Assembly (NCBI RefSeq): GCF_000384315.1
Contig: NZ_ARVW01000001.1
Location: 7,733,001-7,797,000 of the forward strand
Reading direction: 5' to 3'
Length of the DNA stretch: 64,000 bases
Origin: Amycolatopsis nigrescens CSC17Ta-90
GTDB lineage: Bacteria > Actinomycetota > Actinomycetes > Mycobacteriales > Pseudonocardiaceae
The notes below the pieces were generated by a model. The model did not search any database. It saw nothing but the letters and a program-made list of their open reading frames with translations, and had not been told where the DNA came from. Positions 28,401 through 36,816 of this stretch are shown here, piece by piece; the stretch's first letter is position 1; every line of letters begins with the position of its first letter. The position numbers and the translations under genes were made by a program.

Positions 28401-28782
28401 CAGCGAACAGGGCAGCCGCGGCGGCGAGGTCGCCGCCCTGCTGCTCCGCGCGGCGCGCCTGGTCGAGCAGCGAGGTGAACCGCGCGAGGTCGAGATGGTG
28501 CTCGTCGACGGTGATGCGGTAGCCGCCGGAGGTGGTGCCGATCAGGTCGTCACCGAGCGCGCCGCGCAGCCGGCTGACGTAGGTGTGCACCGCGGCCTTC
28601 GGGTTCGCCGGCAGGTCGCCGTCGTCCCACAGCCAGGCCGCCAGCTGATCGACGGTCACCGACACGTTGGCGCGCGCCAGCAACCCGGCGAGCAGGGTGC
28701 GCACCCTGCCGCCCGGAACCGCCGCCTCCCGGCCGTCCGCGGTGACCCGAAGAGGTCCGAGCACCTGGAACGAGTAGGTCAT
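25459..28782 (-). CDS. AfsR/SARP-type regulator with NB-ARC and TPR domains
   Basis: This 1107-residue protein has the AfsR layout. A winged-helix DNA-binding domain (residues 1-95, QVLGPLRVTADGRE) is followed by a bacterial transcriptional activator domain (about 100-245). Next come an NB-ARC ATPase with P-loop GTAGVGKT and LILLDNAAT as Walker B, and a long TPR region from about residue 720. Such proteins activate secondary metabolite or stress genes by binding direct heptamer repeats. ATG 28782 has AGGGA upstream. A TetR-type operator at 28889-28908 lies about 110 bp before the start, so transcription is likely gated by the TetR protein encoded just upstream. No biosynthetic cluster is visible in the window. 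Confidence 0.9.
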   Translation of the reverse strand: MTYSFQVLGPLRVTADGREAAVPGGRVRTLLAGLLARANVSVTVDQLAAWLWDDGDLPANPKAAVHTYVSRLRGALGDDLIGTTSGGYRITVDEHHLDLARFTSLLDQARRAEQQGGDLAAAAALFAAALGLWRGEPFGGVRSEALLRDEGVRLSEQRFAARCRWAEVRSSLGEHEIVITELTALCGEYPLREDLRELLMIALYRAGRRADALEEYRRASRLLADELGLDPSPSLRRARQAILTSDPRLEIAAPPRPGRTPPVTPAELPAATAGFTGRDADLERLDRLLLGEAPGVGLALVVGTAGVGKTALAVHWAHRATDRFPDGQLYLNLLGFAHQAPVRTLEALTGLLGSLGVAAEQVPADIDRAAALYRSVLADRRILILLDNAATAEQVRPLLPGSPGSAVVITSRDRLPGLEASHGVRAVRLDPLPPAEAHTVLRNGIGEAAQHEPAAVATLARLCAYLPLALRIAAVNATSGGRSIADYAADLRAAGLSALEVDDDPSSAVRPAFTHSYQRLNARDQRIFRLLAAAPGPDFTPDAVAAIAGINRAEAVDSLQALTKAHLVDDLPCGRFARHDLLRSYAAELASTDDGLDQARQRLLDWYTHSADAAAKLLDPLHIRLPLPPVPTAISPVQPRSAIDAVEWLDHERDNLVAAVTHSAAHGPHDRTWRLGATLRGYFANNRRLNEWQLTAHATEIAAKADGDPLGAAAAAVNTIHLHTHNGGNPLVIDLGDAALRLVRAVGWTDAEGSLLTAIGLAHQNLGNLTVALTFHQQALALPPGRGSHAAGRQQVALDHLSTVYELMGRLEDAVTHARLALELCDRTNDDIGRALAQFAIGTAEHQRGNFATAATHLIDCLALARRLPHRATEVLGAMALSRLHCDRGDLDAARAHADLSVAIAHELADLPRQVRTLNARAGIDLVDDRIDHANERYHQALHIADHAGIQQARVETLVGLAHVNRRRGNLDHARALAEEALTSARTVGCLGHGIRAHIALARIHLETHRNRHPLNRTASLRLADEHARRAITTSTETGHRVEHARALACHAAILTALGNPPRDTAAALHRDIGLCTNWLSEIRSPSTERRPAARGRAVLGTALPEH
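25469..25497. terminator. Strong bidirectional hairpin terminator
   Basis: GGCAGGGCCGTGC at 25469-25481 pairs perfectly with GCACGGCCCTGCC at 25485-25497 around a 3-nt loop. It lies between the convergent secreted-protein gene and the SARP gene, and actually inside the last codons of the latter. Actinobacterial terminators often lack a T-run, so termination in both directions is likely. Confidence 0.7.
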
Positions 28783-28888
28783 GGTCGGTGTCCCTACGGA
28801 CCGAGGCCGGGTTCGAGGACCGCCTGCCGGCAACGAGCCTGTCGGGGCGGTGCGGAAGGGATCGGCATGCGTCGACCCTAGCAAGCAT

Positions 28889-28908
28889 AAAACGTGACGT
28901 CTCGTTTT
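28889..28908. promoter_or_regulatory. TetR operator upstream of the SARP gene
   Basis: AAAACG-8-CGTTTT forms an inverted repeat with 6-bp arms around a central ACGT. It matches the element at 29576-29595 in front of the TetR gene (shared AAAACG, GACGTC core and GTT). Its position between the TetR stop and the SARP start suits repression of the SARP gene. Confidence 0.65.
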
Positions 28909-28954
28909 TCGCGGAAGTCGCGCCCCGGCAAACCGGCGACCAGGGGGAGTGGGG

Positions 28955-29557
28955 TTAAGCGTTGTTCGTTGGTCGAGGCTGCTCTGGGCGCAGCCCGGTG
29001 AAGCAGATGTCCAGTGTCGCATCGACCTGGGCCTCGGACACGGGCTCGGCGCGCAGCAACAGCCGGAAGTACAGCGGCGAGAACAGCAGCTCGACGATCG
29101 CGTCCAGATCGGTGTCGGCGCGGATCTGCCCTTGTCGCCGTGCTGCCTCCAGCCGCTTGTGGCTCCTGGCTATGTGTGGCTCCACAGCGATCTCGTGCAG
29201 TGCCGTCGCGAGCGCCGGGTCGGTCTGGGCGGCGCCGATCACCCCGGCGACGGTCTCTGCCATATCGCCGGCCAGGAACGCGACCACGGAGCGCATCTGG
29301 CTGCGCAGGTCGGCCACGATGTCACCGCTGTCCGGCATGCTGATCGCGTTCTCGGCCTGCTCGTTGATCGCCTCCATGACGACCGCCGCTTTCGACGGCC
29401 ACCATCGGTAGATCGTCTGCTTGCCGACTCCGGCGCGCCGTGCGATGCCGTCCATGGTCGTGTGGCCGAACCCCACCTCCTGGCACAGTTCGAGGCAGGC
29501 ACGCAGGATCGCCTGCCGAGAACGAGCCTGCCGACGCGGTGGCGACGTTATCGACAT
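28955..29557 (-). CDS. TetR family transcriptional regulator
   Basis: This 200-residue protein has a standard TetR DNA-binding domain (residues about 12-60) with TTMDGIARRAGVGKQTIYRW and PSKAAVVMEAI. The C-terminal domain is helical, of the TetR_C type. ATG 29557 is the only supported start. Two matching operators centred on GACGTC flank the gene: one before its own start and one before the SARP gene. It should therefore control itself, the SARP activator and perhaps the divergent GH78-like gene. The ligand is unknown. Confidence 0.92.
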   Translation of the reverse strand: MSITSPPRRQARSRQAILRACLELCQEVGFGHTTMDGIARRAGVGKQTIYRWWPSKAAVVMEAINEQAENAISMPDSGDIVADLRSQMRSVVAFLAGDMAETVAGVIGAAQTDPALATALHEIAVEPHIARSHKRLEAARRQGQIRADTDLDAIVELLFSPLYFRLLLRAEPVSEAQVDATLDICFTGLRPEQPRPTNNA

Positions 29558-29575
29558 GAGCTGACACTATCAGGT

Positions 29576-29595
29576 AAAACGGGACGTCCTGTTCC
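29576..29595. promoter_or_regulatory. TetR operator at its own promoter
   Basis: The 20-bp element reads AAAACGGGACGTCCTGTTCC. Its inner 16 bp (AACGGGACGTCCTGTT) form an inverted repeat with a single mismatched pair around GACGTC. It starts 19 bp before the TetR ATG and shares arms and core with 28889-28908, so it is the likely autoregulatory site. It also faces the divergent GH78-like gene. Confidence 0.68.
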
Positions 29596-29736
29596 CGTCG
29601 AGCCTGCTCGCGATCGCGCTATCCGGGTCCACAAGGGACGGTGGCGTGTGACACCGAACTGAAAGGGCGATCGGGCAGGCTGGCCGCGACACGGGGTGCG
29701 CCCGCACACCGTCTTTTCCGTGGAGGCAAGGTGACC

Positions 29737-31935
29737 ATGGGGGGACTATCGGCTTTGCCGCGTGCCCGCCGCGGCCGGGTGTTCGCGGTCGTTGTCGTGT
29801 TCGTTTCGGTCGTCGGTGCCTGCGAGTCCGAACCCGGTGGGGGCGAGGCGGCGGTCGAGCTGTCCCGGGAAGCCGTCGCGGCCGACACGAGTTGGCGTGA
29901 CCGGGTGCTGGACGTCGACGGGCCGCACGTGTACCCGAGGTCGGTGACGGTGGTGTCCGGCTCGGCGGGGGTGCGCGAGGCCGAGGGGTTGCTGCGTCCC
30001 GACGGCGGGGCGACCACGTTGCGTCGCGAGGGCGAGGACGAGCCGGTGCTCCTGGTGGACCTCGGGGTGCTCACGAGCGGGTACCTCGAACTCGGCGTGG
30101 ACGGCGGCACCGATGCTCCGATCCGGCTGGCGTACGCGGAGGGCAAGGAGTACCTCGATCCGCGCACTGGGGACGGGTCTGCCGACCCGGCCGACTTCTT
30201 CCACCAGGGCCAGACACCGGGCAGTGACGACGACCCGGACGCCAGGGCGGACGTATTCGCTCCGCGGGGCGAGCCGGCCACGCTGCGCAGCCCGGGTTTG
30301 CGGGGCGCGCAGCGCTACGTCGCGGTCTCCCTCGACAGTCCGGGAACGGCCACGATCGACTACCTCAGGGTGCGCCAGGCACAGCGCCCGGCGAGCTACG
30401 AGGGGTACTTCCGGTCGAGCGACCGGGTACTCGACGAGGCATGGTTCGCCAGCGCCTACGGCGTGAACCTGTCGGTGGCCAAGGACTCCAGGCGCAATTC
30501 GGACGCCGGGTGGATCATTCTGGACGGGCCGAAGCGAGACCGGATCCCGTACGTGGGGGACTTGCAGGTGGTCGCGCTGAGCGGGTACTACCAGAGCGGC
30601 GGCCACCGGGAGCCGGTGCGGAACACGCTCGCCCTGTTCGCCTGCCAGCAACACCCGGACGGCTCGCTGCCGGTGTCCAGCCGTATCGACGTGCCCTGCG
30701 GCCGGGCCGACCCGGGCCCGCCCGACGGGTCACCGCCGGGGTGGGAACCGCCACCGATCACCACGCTGGCGCGGCTGGACAGCTTCACCGCATGGTGGGT
30801 GATCGGCCTCGCCGACTACCACCGCTACGCCGGCGACCCCGAGTTCGTGCGTGCGATGCTGCCGGTGGCGCGGCGGGCGGTCCAGTTCCTCGCGAGCCGC
30901 ACCGCCGGCGGCGACCTGTTCGTCACCGACCACTACGACAACCGGTGGGCGATCAACTGGCACCCGCCGAACACCGCGACCGGCATCGACGCCTACACCA
31001 ACGCCGCCTACTACGGCGCACTGCGGGCGCTGGCCGGGCTCGAACGTTCGGTGGCCGATGACGACACGGCCGCACGAGGACTCGACGACCGAGCCGGCCG
31101 GGTCCGCGACGCACTGCTCGCACGGCTGTGGGACCCCGGCGCCGGCGCGATGGTGCTCAACACCCAGGATCCCCGCCGCGACCACACCGCCGACGCCAAC
31201 ATCGGCCCGCTGCTGCTCGGCATGTTCGACCAGAACCAGGCGCGCGAGGCGATGCGGTTCCTCGGCACCGCGCTCGCCACCCCGTACGGCACCAAGACCA
31301 GCGAGCACCCGGCCGACACCAATCCACAGGACACCATCCACATGACGCAGTTCATCTCGCCTTACCTGCTGGCGAACGAGGCCCTCGGCCGGTTCCGCTA
31401 CGGCGACGGAACCGGCGCACTACGGCTGATCCGCACCGCGTGGGGACACATGCTCCGCACCGGCCCCGGCACACCCTGGGAACAGATCCAGCTCGACGGC
31501 ACCGCCGGGGGCGCCGGCACCTCCGGCGGCTCGACCGGCCTCGCACACGCCTGGAGCACGGCCGTTCCCGCGCTGTCGGCGCACGTGCTCGGCGCCGAGC
31601 CGATCGCCGACGGCTACCGCACGTGGCGGGTAGCTCCCCACCCCGTCGACCTGCGCTTCGCACAAGGCGATGTGCCCACCCCGCACGGCACGCTGTCGGT
31701 CCGGTGGCAACGAGGGGAGCACGACACCTCCTTCCGGCTGACCGCGGTGGCGCCCCACGGCACCACGGGCACGATCGCCCTACCCCTGCTCGGTCGGGAC
31801 CGGGACATCGCGCTCAACGGCCACATCGTCTGGCGCGCCGGACAACCGGCCGGCCGATTCGCCGCCACGCGGGAGGGCGACCACGTCGTGTTCACCGGCC
31901 TGTCGGGCGCCACCACACTGGCCTGGTCATCCTGA
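29737..31935 (+). CDS. GH78-like (alpha-L-rhamnosidase family) lipoprotein
   Basis: This 732-residue protein begins with a lipoprotein signal peptide ending in VVGAC, so Cys is the likely lipidated residue and the enzyme is surface-anchored. The body has an N-terminal beta-domain, then an (alpha/alpha)6 barrel with DSRRNSDAGWIILDGPKRDR, the family landmark containing catalytic-region acidic residues. A C-terminal beta-domain ends the protein. It would release rhamnose or a similar sugar from glycans or glycosides, but the exact specificity is not known. ATG 29737 follows GGAGGCAAGGTGACC. It is divergent from the TetR gene and may share its operator. Confidence 0.8.
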   Translation: MGGLSALPRARRGRVFAVVVVFVSVVGACESEPGGGEAAVELSREAVAADTSWRDRVLDVDGPHVYPRSVTVVSGSAGVREAEGLLRPDGGATTLRREGEDEPVLLVDLGVLTSGYLELGVDGGTDAPIRLAYAEGKEYLDPRTGDGSADPADFFHQGQTPGSDDDPDARADVFAPRGEPATLRSPGLRGAQRYVAVSLDSPGTATIDYLRVRQAQRPASYEGYFRSSDRVLDEAWFASAYGVNLSVAKDSRRNSDAGWIILDGPKRDRIPYVGDLQVVALSGYYQSGGHREPVRNTLALFACQQHPDGSLPVSSRIDVPCGRADPGPPDGSPPGWEPPPITTLARLDSFTAWWVIGLADYHRYAGDPEFVRAMLPVARRAVQFLASRTAGGDLFVTDHYDNRWAINWHPPNTATGIDAYTNAAYYGALRALAGLERSVADDDTAARGLDDRAGRVRDALLARLWDPGAGAMVLNTQDPRRDHTADANIGPLLLGMFDQNQAREAMRFLGTALATPYGTKTSEHPADTNPQDTIHMTQFISPYLLANEALGRFRYGDGTGALRLIRTAWGHMLRTGPGTPWEQIQLDGTAGGAGTSGGSTGLAHAWSTAVPALSAHVLGAEPIADGYRTWRVAPHPVDLRFAQGDVPTPHGTLSVRWQRGEHDTSFRLTAVAPHGTTGTIALPLLGRDRDIALNGHIVWRAGQPAGRFAATREGDHVVFTGLSGATTLAWSS

Positions 31936-32088
31936 TGATCGCGAAAGCGCTCTGTAAGCGGACGCTGTTAGCGTTCGCCCGTATCTGACTTCAGGATCAT
32001 GGAAGGAGCAATTTTGCCGAATGAGTACTGCAACGGCAGTTAGGTGAGTGGGTGACCGCGGCGGCCCGTCGGCGTCGAAGGGGGATGG

Positions 32089-33540
32089 GTGGAAGGGCTC
32101 ACGGCGGGCGATCCCGTGGCCGTCGGCCGCTACCGGCTGGTCGGTTCGCTGGGTGAAGGCGGCATGGGGCGGGTGTGGCTCGGTGTCGCTCCGGACGGCC
32201 GGCTGGCGGCGGTCAAGCTGGTTCACCCGCATCTGGCGCGTGATCCGGGATTCCGTGCACGGTTTCGCCGCGAGGTCGAGGTGTCCCGGGCCGTGTCGGG
32301 CGCCTACACCGCCGCCGTGATGGACGCGGACGTCGAAACCGCCTCGCCCTGGCTGGCCTCGGTGTACGTGCCGGGCCCGTCGCTACGGCAGGCGGTCGAC
32401 CTGGTGGGGCCGCTGCCGGTACACACCCTGCGCGTGCTCACCGCCGGGCTGGCCTCCGCACTCGTCGACATCCACCGGGCCGGCCTGATCCATCGCGACC
32501 TCAAGCCGTCCAACGTGCTGCTCGCCGAGGACGGGCCCCGTGTCATCGACTTCGGCATCGCCCGCGCGATCGAGGGCAACCACGAGCTGACCTCGACGGG
32601 GTCGATCAGCGGCTCACCGGGCTTCATGTCACCCGAACAGGCACTGGGCACCGACCTCACGCCGGCCAGCGACGTGTTCTCGTTGGGAGCGATGCTGGTC
32701 ATGGCCGCCGGCGGCCGCAGCCCGTTCGACGGGAACTCCACACCGCAGATCCTGTACAACGTCGTGCACGCCACGCCCCGGCTCGACGCCGTCCCCATAC
32801 CGCTGCGTGAGCTTCTCGGGGCTTGCCTAGACAAGGCGCCGTCCCGCCGGCCGGCACCGTGGCAGATCCTGGACGCGGTGGCTGGAGCAACCACCGCACA
32901 CGGCTGGCTGCCGCCTTCGGTCGCGGCGGCCGCCGACCAGCACCGCACGCAGGCACGCGCGCTGGTTGCCGGGACCCCGATCCCGAAACGCCGGTCGCGT
33001 AACAGAAGTTGGGTTCTCTCGGCCTTGCTCGCGGTGGTGGTCCTGACCGCCGGTGTCATCACCGCCATCCAGCTCGGTTCACCGGGCGAGCTTCCCGCGG
33101 CCTCCTACGATCAGCTGCCCAACTGGTGCCGCACGTTCACGCCGGACGCGCTGCGTACCGTGTCGGTGGCCTACCCGTATCTCGAAGCCAGCACGCAATA
33201 CGGGTCCACCGTCAGTTGCGAGTGGATCGGCGATCCCAATGTGAACCACCTGTACGTCTCCCGGGACGCCGCCGACGACCCACCCGAGGAGTTCCAGCGC
33301 AGAGCCTCCGGCAAGGGCTATTACCAGGCATCCGGTATTACCGTCGGCGTCGCCTCCCTGTGGAAGCACAGCGGCCGCTCCGGTGAACTGACCATGGAAC
33401 TGCTCACCCACGACGCCACCGCCGTGGTCAGTATGAAGTTCGTCAGCGACCGCCTCGACATGGGCAACGAAACCGACATCGAGAAAGCACGCCAACTCCT
33501 GATTCCCCTCGCGAACACCGCATTGACCAGTGGCGCCTGA
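32089..33540 (+). CDS. Transmembrane Ser/Thr protein kinase
   Basis: This 483-residue protein is a bacterial Hanks-type kinase. The Gly loop is GEGGMG at 22-27, the ATP lysine Lys43, the catalytic loop HRDLKPSN (Asp137) and the metal site DFG (Asp154); SPEQA marks the end of the activation segment. A juxtamembrane basic run precedes one membrane helix (about 308-328). The extracellular domain of about 150 residues has two Cys (NWCRTF and SCEW) and recalls the DUF3558 type. GTG 32089 has a purine-rich upstream. Two helical WXG100-like genes follow on the same strand, so the kinase may act with a secretion-related module. Confidence 0.92.
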   Translation: MEGLTAGDPVAVGRYRLVGSLGEGGMGRVWLGVAPDGRLAAVKLVHPHLARDPGFRARFRREVEVSRAVSGAYTAAVMDADVETASPWLASVYVPGPSLRQAVDLVGPLPVHTLRVLTAGLASALVDIHRAGLIHRDLKPSNVLLAEDGPRVIDFGIARAIEGNHELTSTGSISGSPGFMSPEQALGTDLTPASDVFSLGAMLVMAAGGRSPFDGNSTPQILYNVVHATPRLDAVPIPLRELLGACLDKAPSRRPAPWQILDAVAGATTAHGWLPPSVAAAADQHRTQARALVAGTPIPKRRSRNRSWVLSALLAVVVLTAGVITAIQLGSPGELPAASYDQLPNWCRTFTPDALRTVSVAYPYLEASTQYGSTVSCEWIGDPNVNHLYVSRDAADDPPEEFQRRASGKGYYQASGITVGVASLWKHSGRSGELTMELLTHDATAVVSMKFVSDRLDMGNETDIEKARQLLIPLANTALTSGA

Positions 33541-33630
33541 CTGTCAGCCTGGTGAAAGCGATCTGCCAGAGATGCTGTGTAGCGTCGCGGCAGTTGACAG
33601 TCCGTGAAGGTTTTAAAGGAGTGCGCGAAC

Positions 33631-34071
33631 GTGACACCACCGGAATCCAGGTCGGCAACCGGAAAAGGGCCGGTCGGCGACGGGAAGCAGTTCGGTGCTG
33701 ACCTGCACAGGCTGTACCGCGCGGGGCGTGTGCACCTGCCGGACTTCGCCATCAAGTACGCCGACAGCACCGAGTTGGTCCACCAGGCGGGCCGGGCCTT
33801 GGCGGCTTTGCGCGATACCTGCCCGAGCCTGCTGACTTTCACCTATCTGAAACAGGTGCAGGAGGAGCTGCAGAACGGAATGCGCACCACCGCGCTCAGC
33901 GTTCACGACGCCGGCGAAGCACTCGTGAAAGCCGCCGAAGCGTACGCCCGGTCCGACGACGACGCGCAGAGCGAGTTCACGAAGCTGATGGCCGACCCCG
34001 CCCACCGGGTCCTGCTCGACCGCGGTCCCGCACCGGGACGCCAGTGGCACGCCCCGCCCGAGGCCCGGTGA
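33631..34071 (+). CDS. Helical protein, WXG100-like partner
   Basis: This 146-residue protein is mostly helical, with no signal peptide. It has a polar N-terminus and C-terminus around helices such as YLKQVQEELQNGMR and DAGEALVKAAEAYAR. GTG 33631 follows AAGGAG. Its length and helical hairpin pattern resemble small ESX/WXG100-type partners, although a WXG motif is missing. The stop overlaps a GTG of the next gene as GTGA, so the two are coupled. Function unknown. Confidence 0.6.
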   Translation: MTPPESRSATGKGPVGDGKQFGADLHRLYRAGRVHLPDFAIKYADSTELVHQAGRALAALRDTCPSLLTFTYLKQVQEELQNGMRTTALSVHDAGEALVKAAEAYARSDDDAQSEFTKLMADPAHRVLLDRGPAPGRQWHAPPEAR

Positions 34072-34079
34072 GGACGGAC

Positions 34080-35129
34080 ATGTTCGCCACAAACAACCAC
34101 GAGGCGTTCATCGATTCGCTGAACTGGGTTTCCGAACTCCTCCACGACGCCCTGATGATGGACGGGGCGGTGGATTTGATCAAGAGTCCACAGTTCATGA
34201 TGGATTTCCCAGTCAAGGACTATGCGCCGCAAAGCCGCAGTGGCTGCCATTATCTCGTCAAAGCTCCGGGATTCATGACGGGCCGGTTGGACGGAACCAA
34301 CGCACGCGACGAATTCATAAAAGCCCTTTCCGTCGTCGGTGCCGAAGCGGACGGCAAGGTGACAGCCGTGGCCCAGGAAGTCAGGGACACCTTGGAATCG
34401 GTCATGCTGCTGGAATCCACGCACGTCGCGGAGGCCCATCGTCTGCTCACCGAGGCATGGGAGATATCCCGCTATCCACCGGAGGACTTCGCGGACCTGA
34501 AAACCCACGACGACGCCTGGGACGGCGACGCGGCGGACGAGTTCTTCGGCAACTTCTACCAGCCGCTCTACGGGGTCCGGCAGAACCACGGCAAAGCAGT
34601 CCACGAACTTGCGAAACTCCTGGGTGCCACCAACATGGCCATCGACCGAATCCAGAACAACGTCCTAGCCTGGCTCGACGAAGAAGCAGCGACGTTGAAG
34701 GCCCTCCTGGCGGCGACAGTCGCCAAGCCCGGGGACAGCCCCGCGCACAAGGTCTGGAAGCGCATCGGCGCGATCACCTCCGTTGTCGGGCAGGTCCTGT
34801 CGAGTCCCACGAAGGTGGGTGCGGGCTTGTTTCAGGCTGTAAGTACCCTTCCGTCCACAATCGGCGAGTTGATCGAGCCGGAAGTCGTAGCCGGCCAGGG
34901 AAGCCTGGCGCCCAAGGCTGTTCTCGATTACATCCCTAGGCGAGCGGTCGAGCTGCGACGAGACTTCTTCGAGGCCGGCGAGTCGATCACCGCTGCGGCG
35001 ACCACGATCATCACAGAGATCGCTGGCCATCAGGGATACAACAACTTCGCCGTCCGGCGGCCGAGCATGGCCGACGGAGTCGACGGGCCTGGCTTTCACC
35101 ACAAATCGGTCGCCAGGTCATACGATTGA
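34080..35129 (+). CDS. WXG-motif helical protein, possible type VII substrate
   Basis: This 349-residue protein contains DAWDGDAADEFF near residue 140, a W-x-G in a helix-turn-helix context as in WXG100 proteins. Long helices follow (HGKAVHELAKLLGATNMAID). The C-terminal part, from about 220, is unrecognised. ATG 34080 follows GAGGACGGAC; GTG 34068, overlapping the previous stop, is an alternative. Coupled with the preceding helical protein it resembles an ESX-like pair in which the longer partner carries an extra domain. No ESX core genes (EccB/C/D) are in the window. Confidence 0.6.
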   Translation: MFATNNHEAFIDSLNWVSELLHDALMMDGAVDLIKSPQFMMDFPVKDYAPQSRSGCHYLVKAPGFMTGRLDGTNARDEFIKALSVVGAEADGKVTAVAQEVRDTLESVMLLESTHVAEAHRLLTEAWEISRYPPEDFADLKTHDDAWDGDAADEFFGNFYQPLYGVRQNHGKAVHELAKLLGATNMAIDRIQNNVLAWLDEEAATLKALLAATVAKPGDSPAHKVWKRIGAITSVVGQVLSSPTKVGAGLFQAVSTLPSTIGELIEPEVVAGQGSLAPKAVLDYIPRRAVELRRDFFEAGESITAAATTIITEIAGHQGYNNFAVRRPSMADGVDGPGFHHKSVARSYD

Positions 35130-35394
35130 TTCGTCGGCCGGGGGAGTCCGATCTCCGCCGCCAGGCCCGCGGCCTCGCGGCGGCCTGGCCGTCGATTCCG
35201 CGAGATCAAACATGTCCTGAACCCATACCTTGGCAGATGGGCGAGCGCGCTGAGCTGAATGCCGGGCGTGGGTCGTCAATTAATTACGTACCCCTTTCGG
35301 ATTGTTTTCCCTATACCTTCCCGCTGACGCTCGAAGCGGGCAGCAGGCGGACCGCCTGCGGCTAGAACCCTACTTTCAGCGAACGGGAGTACCG

Positions 35395-36582
35395 ATGCAG
35401 AACGCGGAACCGGGTCGTGCCCGAAGTCTGTGCAAGGGCCTGCTCATCAGCGCACTGGGAATGGGGCTTGCGGTCGGCGGCGCGGTCGCGAACGCCCAGC
35501 CCGCTCCGGCCGAGGGCCAGATCATCACCGCGGGTGCGCAGGAGGCGGTGGCCGGCAGCTACATCGTGGGACTCAAGGGCTCGTCCGCCGGGGCCGGTGA
35601 TCTGGTCGCCCGGTACGGCGGCCAGATCACGCAGACCTACACCGCCGCCCTGCAGGGCTTCGCCGTGTCGATGAACGAGCAGCAGGCCAAGCGGCTCGCG
35701 GCCGACCCGCGCGTCGCGTACGTCGAGCAGGACGGTGCCGCGCACCTGACCGGTACCCAGACCAACCCGACCTGGGGTCTGGACAGGATCGACCAGAAGG
35801 CGCTCCCGCTGGACAAGAAGTACACCTATCCCAACGAGGGCGCGGGTGTCACGGTCTACGTGGTGGACACCGGCACCATGCTGACGCATCCCGACTTCGG
35901 TGACCGCGTGAAGAGCGGGTACGACTTCATCGACAACGACTCCAACTCCTCCGACTGCCACGGCCACGGCACGCACGTCGCCGGGACCGTGGGCAGCAGC
36001 ACCTACGGCGTGGCCAAGAAGGTCAACATCGTCGGTGTCCGGGTGCTGAACTGCTCGGGGTCGGGCCAGAACTCGCAGGTCGTCGCCGGCATCGACTGGG
36101 TCACCAAGAACGCCGCGAAGCCGGCGGTGCTGTCCATGAGCCTGGGTGGCGGCGCGAACACGAGCGTGGACTCGGCGGTCAGGCGCGCGGTCCAGGCCGG
36201 GATCACCACCACGGTGGCGTCCGGAAATTCCAACACGGACGCGTGCAACACCAGCCCGGCCCGCGCGCCCGAGGCGATCACCGTGAACGCCACGGACAGC
36301 AATGACGGCCGTGCCAGCTTCTCCAACTACGGCCGGTGCACCGACATCTTCGCACCCGGCGTGAGCATCCTGTCCACCAAGAACGGCGGCGGGACCGCGA
36401 CGATGTCCGGTACCTCGATGGCGACACCGCACGTCGCGGGCGCCGCGGCGGTCTACCTGTCGGCCAACCCGAGCGCCACGCCGGCCCAGGTCGACACCGC
36501 GCTGAAGAACGGCGCCTCGGACAACGTCGTGAAGAACCCGGGCTCCGGCTCGACGAACAAGCTGCTCAACGTGGTCGGGTAA
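35395..36582 (+). CDS. Secreted subtilisin-like (S8) serine protease
   Basis: This 395-residue preproprotein has a signal peptide (cleavage near ANA, residue 34), an I9-type propeptide (about 50-118, SYIVGLK to VAYVEQDG) and a proteinase K-like catalytic domain. The triad is Asp158 (VVDTG), His191 (HGHGTH) and Ser341 (GTSMATPHVAG). Four Cys in the mature part fit disulfides of this branch. ATG 35395 is preceded by GGGAG. The gene is followed by a strong hairpin and is probably a single transcription unit. The 265-bp upstream region contains an A/T-rich patch (AATTAATTACG) where a promoter could lie. Confidence 0.95.
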   Translation: MQNAEPGRARSLCKGLLISALGMGLAVGGAVANAQPAPAEGQIITAGAQEAVAGSYIVGLKGSSAGAGDLVARYGGQITQTYTAALQGFAVSMNEQQAKRLAADPRVAYVEQDGAAHLTGTQTNPTWGLDRIDQKALPLDKKYTYPNEGAGVTVYVVDTGTMLTHPDFGDRVKSGYDFIDNDSNSSDCHGHGTHVAGTVGSSTYGVAKKVNIVGVRVLNCSGSGQNSQVVAGIDWVTKNAAKPAVLSMSLGGGANTSVDSAVRRAVQAGITTTVASGNSNTDACNTSPARAPEAITVNATDSNDGRASFSNYGRCTDIFAPGVSILSTKNGGGTATMSGTSMATPHVAGAAAVYLSANPSATPAQVDTALKNGASDNVVKNPGSGSTNKLLNVVG

Positions 36583-36592
36583 CCCCGTTCTC

Positions 36593-36632
36593 GGCTGGGC
36601 GCGGCGCACCAGGTGGTGTGCGGCGCCCAGCC
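36593..36632 (+). terminator. Terminator after the subtilase gene
   Basis: GGCTGGGCGC at 36593-36602 pairs with GCGCCCAGCC at 36623-36632, and inner bases (GGCGCACC with GGTGTGC) extend the stem. It starts 10 bp after the subtilase stop. No T-run follows, as is usual in high-GC actinobacteria. Confidence 0.75.
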
Positions 36633-36816
36633 GTTGTCATGCGCCCGGGCTGGGTCCGGCCTCCGCGGTGCGCGGCCACGGCGCTCGCGGTGTGGCCCAA
36701 GCCCACAAGTGACGCCCAGATTCACGAGCAACGAGGTCAGCAAGCACCGTCGAAACCACGCGGCCTGGCAGGGAGGTGGAGAAGGCCATCAAGAAGGCCG
36801 CGAGGGCGGGGCGAGC

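Noticed and set aside
31995..32045. 14-codon ORF from the ATG near 31998 to TAG before the kinase gene
   Set aside because: It could be a leader peptide, but there is no ribosome site ahead of it and no attenuator-like structure after it.
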